Source of the DNA: Boothiomyces macroporosus
Taxonomy: Eukaryota; Chytridiomycota; Chytridiomycetes; Rhizophydiales; Terramycetaceae
Reading direction: 5' to 3'
Length of the DNA: 64,000 nt
Assembly (NCBI GenBank): GCA_027604185.1
Contig: JADGKB010000020.1
Location: forward strand, 1-64,000
Positions 34,720-44,672 of the stretch are shown here, piece by piece; within the stretch, counting starts at the first letter, position 1, and each line of letters opens with the position of its first letter. Position numbers and translations under genes: made by a program. The notes below the pieces were generated by a model. It was not told the origin of the DNA, did no database searches, and worked only from the letters and a program-made list of their open reading frames with translations.

Positions 34720-36399
34720 ATGAAAGTCCTTGCGTTAGCGTTGGTAGCGAGTTTGGTCGCTGCTCAATTTGGCGATCCTCAATATGGTCAATATGGAAAC
34801 TGCGGTAATGGGCTAAAATGCTGGCCTTCATTTTGTTGCTCTCAATATGGTACCTCTTATTAATTACAGGTTGGTGCGGTTCAACTCCTGATTTTTGTGG
34901 AACTGGGTGTCAACCATTGTATGGCAGGTGCGATGGTGTTCCAATTCCAAAACCACCTACTCACACAACCAAACAAACATTGCCAAAATCCACAACAAAG
35001 GCTGCTGTCAAGAAAACTACACATCCAGGACCAAAGCCTACATCAAAACCACGACCAAAGCCAACCTCAAAACCAGGACCAAAACCACGACCAAAGCCTA
35101 CATCAAAACCACGACCAAAGCCAACATCTTCCAAACCAGCCCCAAGAAGCACAAAACCAGCGACAAAAACAAGTGTGAAAATGACAACCACAAAGATAAT
35201 TCCACATACTACCAGTACACCAACCCCTACTTTTGTTCCTCCAACACCTGGACAAATGTTTTCGCCTTACTGCGATATCTTGATGTATCCTACCATCGAT
35301 ATCGCATCTATTCAACAAACAATTGGATTAAATCACTTTACATTGGCATTCATTGGTTCAGACGCATTTGGAAATCCAGCATGGGGAAATCAAGTCGTGC
35401 TTGATAAATCAAACTTGTACTTTATTGATCAGATTAACGCCGTAAGAGCTGCTGGGGGTGATGTAACAATTGGATTTGGCGGTGCGAATAGTAATTGGAA
35501 TTAATACTAGTTGTTGAATTGGCAGTAATTACCTCAGATCCAGTCCAATTGGCTACCAAGTATCAATTGGTAATTGACTTGTACCAGGCAAAGAGCATTG
35601 ACTTTGATATTGAAGGAGATGTAGTCACCAATGCGCCAGCAAATGACGTCCGATCACAAGCAATCAAAATATTAAAGCAAAACAATCCTGACTTGAAAGT
35701 TTCTGCTACACTACCTTGTACTCCATTCGGACTAATTGCTTCTGGGATTCAGGTATTAACAAGTGCGGCTAAATATGGAGCTCACTATGATGGTACGATT
35801 GAGCTGATCTAGTTTTAAATTGTATGGCTTTTGACTTTGGAAGCTATTATGCTCCACAAGGTATGACCCAAATGGCATCCTATGCGATTCAGGCAGCAAA
35901 AGCAATTTACAGCCAGGGACAAGCAGCTGGGTTATCAAACTACAAAGCAGGGGTTACGATCATGATCGGAAATGATGATGTACAAGGTGAAGTGTTTTCT
36001 TTGGCAAATGGTGCGCAGCTACTACAATTTGCCCAACAGAACCCCTGGCTAGGTTTAGTTTCATTCTGGTCTCTAAATAGAGATAACGGAAACTTTGGGC
36101 CACTATGGGCGTCCTCGGGAATTTCACAGACTCAGTACGAGTTCTCAAAGATGTTTAACGCTTTGAATTCTGGTAGTGTCCACTTGTTTGAAAATGTATT
36201 TGAGCCAGTTACAACTCGCTACCAAGAACGGCCAACCAGAACCACTGGGATCGCGGCTAAAGTAACTACCATCCTTGACAACTTGAAGAAGCTTCACTCC
36301 TCCAAAAAGGCAGATCATTCAACAAGGGATGCCAAAACCAAAAGTAAGCAAGAAAAAACCAAAACATTTGAAATCCTTCCTACCGCCTCCCATAACTGA
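34720..36399 (+). CDS. Secreted GH18 chitinase with N-terminal chitin-binding (CBM18/hevein) module
   Basis: Exons 34720-34849, 34870-35490, 35511-35792, 35813-36399; three 20-nt introns; 539 residues. A signal peptide (KVLALALVASLVAA) is followed by a cysteine-rich hevein-type chitin-binding domain ([20 protein letters not shown], split by the first intron). A long Lys/Pro/Thr linker (about residues 70-140) leads to a GH18 barrel with the catalytic motif SIDFDIEG, where the glutamate is the predicted proton donor, and MAFDFGSYYAP. The basic C-terminal tail is low complexity. It cleaves chitin outside the cell: own wall remodelling, food chitin, or host wall penetration if the organism is parasitic (inference). 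The linker carries a DNA repeat listed separately. Confidence 0.92.
35031..35125 (+). repeat. 60-bp duplicated unit in the chitinase linker
   Basis: The 35-bp stretch at 35031-35065 recurs without change at 35091-35125, a period of 60 bp. Shorter variants of the same CCAAAGCC/TCAAAACCA words lie between and around. The frame is kept. It encodes the alternating KPRPKPTSKP linker between the chitin-binding and catalytic domains and probably varies in length between strains. Confidence 0.85.
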
Positions 36400-36548
36400 T
36401 ATTGAACCTACTTGTGAATAAAAATATTTGTTTAGTTGAATATCATTTACTGGTTTTTTCGCGGTTATTCTGTTCACATTGAATTTGAATCAGGTGACAC
36501 TACCACTTGCCTTTTTTTCATATGCTCAGTAGATTTCACCCCATAACA

Positions 36549-37721
36549 ATGAATCGGGCGATTATAAGGGCGCTCACAGTAAATATCACTAATGCAGTCG
36601 ACTTCCCCTCCAGCCAGCGCTTCAAGGAAGGTTGCGATTTTATTTCCTGGTCAGGGAGCGCAAGTAATTGGAAATTAAAAATAGCACGTAGGGATGGGAG
36701 CGGATATATACAAGGAGTACGCATCTGCTAGACAAGTTATTGACGAATGTGAAGAAGCTTTGGGACTACGGTTGAAAAATATCATGTTTGAAGGACCTCA
36801 AAATATACTAACATCTACTATTAATGCACAACCTGGTAGGTTCGGAATTAACTCAGCGATTCTGTGCCATTCTATTGCATTATTGCGAGTGCTGGAGCAA
36901 GATTTTGGATTCGATATAAAGAAATGTACATATGCGATGGGACATTCTTTGGGAGAATAGTATTAATTCATTAACCAAAGCTCTGCTCTAGTTGCCACTG
37001 GTTCTATTAGGTAATCTTTATTAATTCAGCCTTGTGGATGCGATAAGATTGGTCAGATTAAGAGGAGAAGCAATGCAGAAAAGTGTTAATAACAAAGCAA
37101 CTGCAATGCGGGCATTGATTGTTACCGGAGATTATTTGGATGCGATAGAGGAATTAATGCCAAGATTGACAAGATCATTGCCTGGAGAAGTTGCGGAAAT
37201 TGCCAACATCAACTCGCGAACACAAGTAACTTTGTAACTGACAAGATTGTACTAAGTGGAACAGAAAAGGGTGTGGAATATGCAGCTTCTGTGTTTCATT
37301 CGAAAGGATATACTGGAAGATCGTTGCCTTTGCCTGTATCTGCTCCGTTCCATTGTAGTTTGATGGAGCCAGCAGCAGAAATCATGGGGCCAGCATTGGA
37401 TGCGATCTCTTTCCAAGAGCCAAAGATTGAAGTAATTTCAAATGTTACCGCGAAACCAGTATTATTAAACTAAGACTAGTTTGTATCTCCGGAAGAAATC
37501 AGCAAGCTGCTTAAAAAACAAATTGTACAAACTGTCAATTGGCAGAGGTGTATTCAATATGCAAAGGATGATTTTGTATTCGATTGGATTGTAGTTGGGC
37601 CAAGCCGTGTACTTTCAAACCTTGTAAAGAAGGAATACCCACACGATTCAATAAGGTATTTTTGGCTAATATCAGATCTGTTTCAGTATTGCAAGATATC
37701 CGGGCATTTGATTGGAAATAA
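36549..37721 (+). CDS. MCT1: Malonyl-CoA:ACP transacylase (mitochondrial type)
   Basis: Exons 36549-36578, 36598-36663, 36685-36959, 36981-37010, 37030-37225, 37246-37458, 37480-37655, 37676-37721; introns 19, 21, 21, 19, 20, 21 and 20 nt; 343 residues. After splicing it shows the family signatures in order: ILFPGQGAQHVGMGADI, the nucleophile elbow GHSLGEYSA, the arginine in LRGEAMQ, NINSRTQIVLSGT and the catalytic histidine in SAPFHCSLM. It loads malonyl groups onto acyl carrier protein for type II fatty-acid synthesis in mitochondria, which feeds lipoate formation. The short basic N-terminus fits mitochondrial import. Exon 4 is only 30 nt. The stop lies 15 bp from that of the convergent NRK gene. 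Confidence 0.93.
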
Positions 37722-37736
37722 AACACTATATTAATT

Positions 37737-38530
37737 TTATTCATTGAACAAGGTAATCAGATGCTCCAATGCCGCTATGGTAACTTGCTCCACCCCAAAA
37801 TCTTGAGAACTAATTACGATTGTTTTTTCATCAGGATCTTGGACATGAGCCAACATTTCTTTGTTGTTCCTTAGGTATTCTGGCCACACTACTTTTTCAA
37901 AATAATGTGGAGGATCTACCCAAGAGCCTTAATAAAAGATAAAGTACCTTGAGTTGTAACATACGCCGTCCGTTCATTTCTACGCCGATTTAACGTTTCA
38001 AAAGGAGCGTGCAGGAAAATCTGAACATTGTAGGTATCCATGCACTCCTTGTGTGTGTACAACAAGAATCCATCAATGAATACAAATGGATTCTTTTCGT
38101 GAACAGGCTTCAACCTTTCGATTAATTCTTTAATTCTAGAATTCGAATTCAAAACGTCTGCATGAGTCATCTGTGGTCTATTTGGCCCTACTTTGTGCTC
38201 TTTGAATTAGTATTATATACCTAGATTAACAAAAGTTACCCAGTTGCTGTTTCCCAGACTTTACGTCCTTCAAACACACCAAGAACGAATTGAAATCGAT
38301 CGCCTGTATTAATATAATGTACTTGCGGGCAATCCCAATTGGCATGTCCATTTAATTCAGGAATATCACTGTCGGGCTTGTAAAATTGGTCTTGATGAAT
38401 GATCGCGGATTCAAATAAATAGGATAGGCAATTGGTGAGGGTTGATTTTCCTTTATAAACATAGGAATACCTGAGCAACTGGCCCCTTGGTTAATGGCTT
38501 ATTACCTCCAACAGCAATCAGAATTGGCAT
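37737..38530 (-). CDS. NRK1: Nicotinamide riboside kinase
   Basis: Exons, 5' to 3': 38530-38506, 38485-38471, 38450-38323, 38303-38240, 38199-37948, 37927-37737; introns 20, 20, 19, 40 and 20 nt; 224 residues. The P-loop GGASCSGKST is spread over three exons, the middle one only 15 nt. QDQFYKPDSDIP, NWDCPQAIDF, FIDGFLLY and WVDPPHYFEKVVWP match the family. The enzyme phosphorylates nicotinamide riboside (and nicotinic acid riboside) to make NAD precursors. An in-frame ATG at 38560 would add ten residues; I chose 38530 because family members start close to the first strand. The 40-nt intron at 38200-38239 is described separately. Confidence 0.93.
38200..38239 (-). other. Tandem (doubled) minimal intron in NRK1
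   Basis: Read on the minus strand, this 40-nt intron is a complete 19-nt GT...AG unit (38239-38221) followed directly by a complete 21-nt GT...AG unit (38220-38200). Each has its own TTAATC/CTAATTC branch-like motif. Removing only the first leaves an in-frame stop. Removing all 40 nt joins the reading frame (phase 1) into VGPNRPQMTHADV. It could be excised in one step or in two through the AG/GT junction. Confidence 0.7.
38471..38485 (-). other. 15-nt micro-exon of NRK1
   Basis: This exon lies between two 20-nt introns (38486-38505 and 38451-38470). Only its inclusion yields an intact kinase P-loop, GGASCSGKST: exon 1 gives the first glycines, this exon gives ASCS, and exon 3 gives GKST. It is the smallest exon found in the window. 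Confidence 0.85.
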
Positions 38531-38558
38531 TGCTTTTTTAAAAGGTAAAAATATATCC

Positions 38559-38771
38559 ATGTTTTTCCAACCACACCAGTTGACACTCAGTAAGAGCTCT
38601 ATAAAAGGGAAATCAATCAGCTATCAATTCAATGCTGGTGAGAGGCGACTCGCTTTTATTTTATCTCGCGGCAAATTCCAACCAGCTGGCTACAGATCAA
38701 AGAGAGAGGCAGAACTAGTTCCGTTGTTATCCAAGGAATCAAACACAATTTCAAAGGGAATTGGAATTTGA
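38559..38771 (+). CDS. Small uncertain ORF
   Basis: This 70-residue frame from ATG 38559 lies between the start of the divergent NRK gene and NDUFA5. It is basic (KGKSISYQF, RSKREAELVPLL) and I recognise no family. The ATG overlaps the alternative upstream ATG of NRK on the other strand. It may be a small gene, an upstream ORF of NDUFA5, or chance. Confidence 0.2.
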   Translation: MFFQPHQLTLSKSSIKGKSISYQFNAGERRLAFILSRGKFQPAGYRSKREAELVPLLSKESNTISKGIGI

Positions 38772-38794
38772 AATTTTTTTCAAAATCATCACAA

Positions 38795-39219
38795 ATGAGA
38801 GTTTTTTCACGACTATTACAAGCAAAGGCAGTTAATACTACTTAATATACAGACCACTGGGATAGTCGGATTGCCAGTTCACCACTCCGCAAGACCGGAA
38901 TTACTCTCATTATACTCTAGGATCACTCACTCTCTACAACGATTCCCAGAATCTAGCGCATACCGCCAAGGAACACTGTCTCTGTTCAACAAAAGAATCG
39001 CTTTCATTGAAAAGACCGAAGACTTGAAAAAGATTGAAGATGAATTCCACCTCGGACAGGTTCATTATTGTTTATGTAGATGGAAGAATTGATTGAACAA
39101 GCAAAGGAAGAATTGAAATTGATAAGTATGATGGAAGCGAACAAGGTAATTGTATTTTAAGACAGCCATGGGAACCCTTGCAAGAAGAACCGCTTCCTGG
39201 ACAATGGCAGTACAAATAA
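38795..39219 (+). CDS. NDUFA5: NADH dehydrogenase (complex I) subunit NDUFA5 / B13
   Basis: Exons 38795-38830, 38853-39059, 39080-39145, 39166-39219; introns 22, 20 and 20 nt; 120 residues, close to the family length. The match runs from TTGIVGLPV through RFPESSAYRQGT, KKIEDEFHLGQ and ELIEQAKEEL to the C-terminal PWEPLQEEPLPGQW, where the last intron falls just before the conserved PWEP. It is an accessory subunit of mitochondrial respiratory complex I (peripheral arm), so this organism keeps complex I. The leading residues MRVFSRLLQAKA are basic and could form a short import signal. NDUFAF2, a complex I assembly factor, is encoded about 22 kb away. Confidence 0.92.
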
Positions 39220-39328
39220 AGATATTCAATTCACTAAATACGGCAGTTGTTTTTATATTGGTAATAGTTTTGATTTGGTATTTCAAACTCTTTTAGTGAG
39301 CAATTATAGTTCGCGTCAAACTATCAAA

Positions 39329-40543
39329 ATGAATATTTTAGATATGATTAAATTCATTGGCAAAATGGGCCAAAGGTAAAACATAAATAACCGCAGTGTG
39401 GGAATTGTATCTGGCAAGTTCACTGGTAACAATGTCAACTTGGTAATGATCCGTGATACTCTGCAAGAACGGGCTGATAAACTAAACTTTGACGTTCCAA
39501 AACGAGAATTGCAAAACTTTGGATGGTTTTGTATAAGAGAAGTTGTATTGGAAGAATGCCAGCGAATGACGGATAATGTGGCAGCAATCTATATGATGAG
39601 CGACGCAGTGCTTTCTGGAAACTCTTTCTTGACCGAAGAAAATTGCGCAGAGCATTTTCAAGAGTTGCAGGAAACTCTGAGATCATTAGAAACCGCCATT
39701 TTGTTTTCTGCGATATGGATTGGGCATATGAATGTCAATGCCAATGGAAGGTTCCTCAACGCTTTTCTAAACATTATTGATTCGCTAAACGAAATGTTTT
39801 ATATCCTAAAGAAAAGTAGCTGGTTTCATCCTGAACCAAAGGATAATCAATACCACTTTGAACAACTGCCAACCACAATGGCTAGAAAATTCATCAGTGG
39901 AGTCAATACACTAAAGTACAAATTAAAGAACAAGCCAATCAAAGCAAAGCTGTGCCAGCCAGATATCGTTAGAAAGAACGACTTTAAAGCAGCAACGAAA
40001 AAGTTTATCCTGTCGGTTGACATGTTTCTGAATATTATCACTGACGCGGATCTTTTGCTTAGCAGAAGGTCACAATACAAACCAGCAGAGGAAGTTCAAA
40101 TCTTACAGAGATTGTTTGAAGATTTGTATCATGTATCGTTCAGATATAATCCTTACCAACAATACCAAGGAAGGGAGGATCCATCTACCAATGCAGGTCC
40201 TGCGGGATACTACACTCGTAGAAAAAGTGTTGATTCGGTTAGATCTGCGTCAAAGTCTCCATCTAGAAGAGTTAGTATTAGCGATAGAGTAGAATACAGT
40301 GATCCTGTGGAATACTCTTCTGTTCGAGACTATGTGCAAAAAATTGAAAAGCAGCTGACAATGGCAAATGCTGCACCTGTCGGTGAAAACAAGTTTTCCG
40401 AATCCAATACTATCCTGGATAAAAGCAGGCAAGTTTGCGACCCTGAAGCAATCGACTCTATGGCAACACTGAATGAAACAATTGTAAAATATATTAACCA
40501 AAGGGGAAAAAGTTTGACTTGCCAGTTGAATACTCTGTATTAG
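39329..40543 (+). CDS. Uncharacterised helical protein with basic Ser-rich segment
   Basis: Exons 39329-39375 and 39397-40543, joined over a 21-nt intron; 397 residues. I do not recognise the family. About residues 10-280 look like packed amphipathic helices without transmembrane segments (MIRDTLQERADKLNF, FCIREVVLEECQRMTD). Residues about 295-330 form a basic, serine-rich, probably disordered stretch with RRKSVDSVRSASKSPSRR, which resembles kinase target sites. A short helix ends the protein. The frame is long and unbroken, and codon use resembles the neighbours. It lies 109 bp after NDUFA5 on the same strand and converges on the RPxSA gene. Confidence 0.7.
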
Positions 40544-40738
40544 CTAGAAGATTATCGCAAATCGATGCCAATTCAAGGAAAGCGGATGAATAAAAAGTAT
40601 ATATTATCTTCTACGCACGCTTGTGGATTTCAAGTTGTTTGAAGGCATTCGCACTCCCATAACGGGACTAAATGGCTTGTCTTCAGATTGAATTTGCAAA
40701 GTTCTCTTGTAGGATATCTTTGAACTACCAGAAACGTT

Positions 40739-42985
40739 CTAATTGTTAGAAATGATTACTCTATCACTAATCGCGGTATGTGGACGAGAGAGCGGCAGCG
40801 TTCTTGTTCTAAATGGTGATGAGATTTGCCTTCTTGCCGAAAACGGTCTAGGAGAAGGGACGCTTTTTTGAACTTCAGTTGGATCTAGTGTTGGATCAAA
40901 GTTGACATGCTTCTGAATTTTTGGGATATCCAAAGAATCTATACTTGACATTATTCCCTTTATGGGTGGAAGTTTCTTTCCTAAATGCTGAGATTGGGTT
41001 GGGACTGGAGTCCAATTGGTTGTAGATGCCTTTTGTTGATTTAAGGGCAAGCTTGTAACATGTATCATATCATTCATTCCACCTTGTCCTGCTGCAACAA
41101 TTGGCATTAGCCTAAATCCTGTAGAGCCTCTCTTCCAAGTATTTCCACTTTTAGACATATTTAATTGAGCTCTTAATGGGGTTGGGTCTTGAGGTCTAGC
41201 AGAGGTGGGCCTGCTAAGATTGGACCTAGCAGATGCTGGTCTTTGTAATGGTTTTGCCGAAGTTGGCCTCGATTCCAATACTGTCAGTCCGCCATTTAAC
41301 GGCTGAATGCCAGATATTTCTGAGCGAACCCTTGATGATGACCCGCGTTTTTGAAGCGGAACGGGTCGAATTGTAATCGCACTAAGCAAATCATCCTCGG
41401 AATCTTCTTCCAATGGTGTTTCGTACGGATGAATAATCTGTGATGAATTATCTGGCGTTTGCGATACACTATGAACTATATCTGGTGTTAATTTACCAAT
41501 ACTATTTGCGAATTGATCAATTAAAACTTGGAATTTGGGATAAACCTCTGACCAAAGGTCATCAAAAATGGAATGAATGAGGTCTTTCTTCATGCTTTCA
41601 AGCACCATATTCCCGCTATCTGCTGAATACGGTCTCTTTGGATCCATCACTCTACAATTAAAAGAATTTACTTTGAATCGAAAGCAAAGAACTCATCGAC
41701 TGATCCGTCAACAATTTCTACAGCATTTAAGCAACTCCTCCTTCGTTCAATTTCATGCGATATATCAACTTGGTTCTTTGAAAAGAACTTTTGAAAAGAC
41801 GGCGATTGATACTCTATTACATTCAAGCCTTTGAGTTGAATCATAATATCCACGAGGCCGAGTTTGAAATCAAATGAAAACGTTGAATTCTGAGAGTCGA
41901 ATGTAATCTGATGCAAATTCATTTGATTGGGAAAGTTGGATGATTTCCAAGTGTGCATTATTATTGAGTTGTTCCTGGATTTCCCGATTTGATCTGATTG
42001 CAGTGCAAATAAATCATTGGAGCTGTGGTAAACAGCAAGCGATTCCAGAGTTTTTCTCATTGCGATTATATCGCCGGTTCCTTCCTTTATCAATCTGACA
42101 TTGTATCTCTTTGCGTTTTCATACCTTGGCTCTTGATGAGGATGGTCAGGAGTTGGAGTTGAGCTACGATCATGTACATCCTCTTCCACAAGTAATTTGA
42201 AAACACCCCTGCGTTTAATACTAGGTACCATCTGGCAACATTGAATTCCTGGATACGCGGAATAAATTCTCGAACAACTGTGTCCGACCAATCGATAGTC
42301 GATGTTAAATTCCATTCACTAGAGCTGTTTTCGTCGTTTTCTGAAATTAAATCTTCAGCTGTTCGTATACACTTTGAATCAATATGATGGCCTTGTATTT
42401 GCATTATTACGTGAGGATCATTAGGTTTAGCTGGAAGAAAAAAGTACGGCGATGATGAACGAGCATCCTGCATTGACATAATTTCATATCCAGAGTCTTT
42501 GGTGGGTATCATTTGAATACCACATACCCTGCATTAGTATAAGGCACCTAATGTGAGGAAAAAGCAGAGTCCATTGCTGACATTCATCCAATATCTCTCC
42601 AGCCTCAATTGTGCTATTATAATCCTTGTATAGTAGGTTGTCTAGTTGTTCTACCATTTCGGTTACTTCTCGCGTTGCCTTCACATCGTAATCCTAGAAT
42701 AAACAAGATGAATACTTGCTCTGTTTCATCCCATGACCCAATAGTGCTAACCAAACTTCCAGCATACTCGGCAAAGCTGGATTGTGACACTCTTGCCGAA
42801 CTGTTTGAATCAAGATCGTTGAAAAACCTGCTTTGTCTGGAAGAATCCAAAGTAAACGAATCTAATTTTGGCATCATATTAAGATATGCCTGAGTAGATT
42901 CCATATTGGTGGACATGAGCTCTTGTGCGAGCATTGAAGTTAAAATAAACGCGTCTCTCTGAAATATTACCAACATATCAAGCAT
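40739..42985 (-). CDS. Uncharacterised protein with RPxSA low-complexity C-terminus (possible ciliary protein)
   Basis: Exons, 5' to 3': 42985-42716, 42693-42548, 42528-42229, 42208-41672, 41651-40739; introns 22, 19, 20 and 20 nt; 721 residues. The N-terminal 410 residues are mixed helix/strand without a domain I can name. The C-terminal 300 are disordered and repeat Arg-Pro-x-Ser-Ala words (RPTSAK, RPASARSN, RPTSARPQ, RPHTA). Such RPxSA motifs are frequent in flagellar and basal-body proteins, so a flagellar role is a guess. Its ATG (42985-42983) directly follows the TAA of the PDE9 gene (42988-42986) on the same strand. Either the two are separate genes with no spacer, or an unusual 33-nt intron fuses them. 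Confidence 0.65.
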
Positions 42986-44446
42986 TTAAACTTTATTCTT
43001 TGCATTCATGTAATAATCTTTAGCTCTTTGAATGTTCTCAATGAGGGGCGTTAATTCCGGAACTAGCTTGCTAGTATCATCAAACAGTGGCAGTAATACA
43101 AAGCCTATAAATCCAACTGGAGATTAAATGAATATTACCTTGAGCACTTGGCTTGGTTACTTTATCCCTGTCCATAAATGGAGCAAATGGCAAGTGCTCT
43201 TCTTTTTCTCTATCAGACTGTGCAAAGAATTCTTCCAGGAGACAGTCAACCCAAGGTTCAGACACCTTGCTTGGTCTGACTTCGTTACTGATATCTGCGC
43301 ATTTGAGTATTGTTTGAATAAGCTGGGTTAGGCCAAAAATACCAAAGCTCTATGAATTGGATCATCAATTTTAAATGTTTGACCAACCTCTCGTAGTTTG
43401 GAGATACATTCTGAATGCTTACCCATATCAGTAGCGAGAATACAGCCAATGATTATCTTTCTGGCATCCTTGTACTCTTGTGTTGATAACGTGCCAAGAA
43501 TATTTAGTTCTGGATGCCTAAATATTGAAAAGAGCATTGCTGAATTAGTTATTATCTACCGCAATGGTGGTTTTCCAACGGTGATATATCGTTGTATGTA
43601 ATCGCTAATTCAGTCAACGCATTCGTTTGGTAAGCGTTGTTTAAACCAGGATGATCCAAGTCATGCTACCATTAGTATAGCATACCCCCACCGCAGAGAT
43701 AAGCAACGAAAACTTTTCCAGCATGGTCAATTGTTTATCCAATTCACCAATGTGTAACAACACATAAACCATTTGGGTGACGCAGAAGCAGTGTTTAAAG
43801 TTATGGAATGGGTTCTTGTTGTAGGCCCTTCTCACTGTACATAGGAATCTGTGCAATACTGCTCTGTCCAATTTGAAATGAGCAACAAAATTCATATCAA
43901 CGAAAAAGTACAATAGAAAGTGTTGCAGTGCATCCTCGTCGTAATTCCACACTTCGAAATTGACAGACTTTAATCGCTCGTATACATCAGATGTAAACGA
44001 CACTGGTTTTTCATCTTCGAAAGGTCTCAGCTTTTTCACCAAGGATTCTACTCTGGAAATCGCGGGCGTCAGCACGATATTTTGCTTCTTGTATTTCGAA
44101 TCGGCAAATTTGTTGAAATGCTAGATTAGTATGGGATTACATCAAACTTTTTAGCAACAAAATTGATATCTGACAATAAACTAGTGGTTTGGAGTTTGGG
44201 GGTTTCACCTGATATTAGACAGTTAGTACTGGTGACAGTAACAAGCTTGTATCGTTTGGTTCGTGAATTGGATGGTATGTGAGGTCCAATAGGAACGAGA
44301 TTTCCATCACTCGTGTATAATTTTAAAATATCCCCCGTAGTATCAGGTACGTGAGATTTCAGCTGTGCTATGACTTGCGGTACCGACGCTTTCTCGTCCA
44401 ATTCAATTTCAAATTCCTTTTCGTTGTGTACACAATATACCGACAT
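42986..44446 (-). CDS. PDE9-type 3',5'-cyclic nucleotide phosphodiesterase
   Basis: Exons, 5' to 3': 44446-44141, 44120-43686, 43665-43560, 43539-43343, 43322-43139, 43116-42986; introns 20, 20, 20, 20 and 22 nt; 452 residues. A short N-terminal ubiquitin-like or PB1-like region (about 1-75) resembles that of animal PDE9. The catalytic domain has the metal ligands in order: [35 protein letters not shown] and CADISNE, and ends with [20 protein letters not shown] and [17 protein letters not shown]9 prefers cGMP, and cGMP signalling steers zoospore behaviour in some flagellated fungi, so a role in the swimming stage is possible (inference). The residue before HDLDH is Gly rather than the Cys of the human enzyme. 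The stop abuts the next ATG. Confidence 0.92.
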
Positions 44447-44672
44447 GCCAAATTGAAAAAGTGGGTGGGGGAAAAATACGTTGCCAAGATTTAAACAATG
44501 GAAGATCCACAATAATTGGCTTTGGTGAGTAATGATATTATTATGGCTTATCAAATCTGTCACCGATGCTTGTCTGGAAATATGGGAAGCGGAGTGAGAA
44601 CCGAGCCATACCAAGATATTTTTTAATTGTTAGTTTTTGGTTGTCCAAGTCCGAATTTCTTTTGAATCAGAA

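Noticed and set aside
30584..37721. Bacterial-style operon TYR1-PLAA-chitinase-MCT1
   Set aside because: Unrelated functions and many spliceosomal introns; close spacing is general in this genome.
38559..38771. Confident small gene upstream of NDUFA5
   Set aside because: No recognised family, and the length could arise by chance; kept only as a low-confidence feature.
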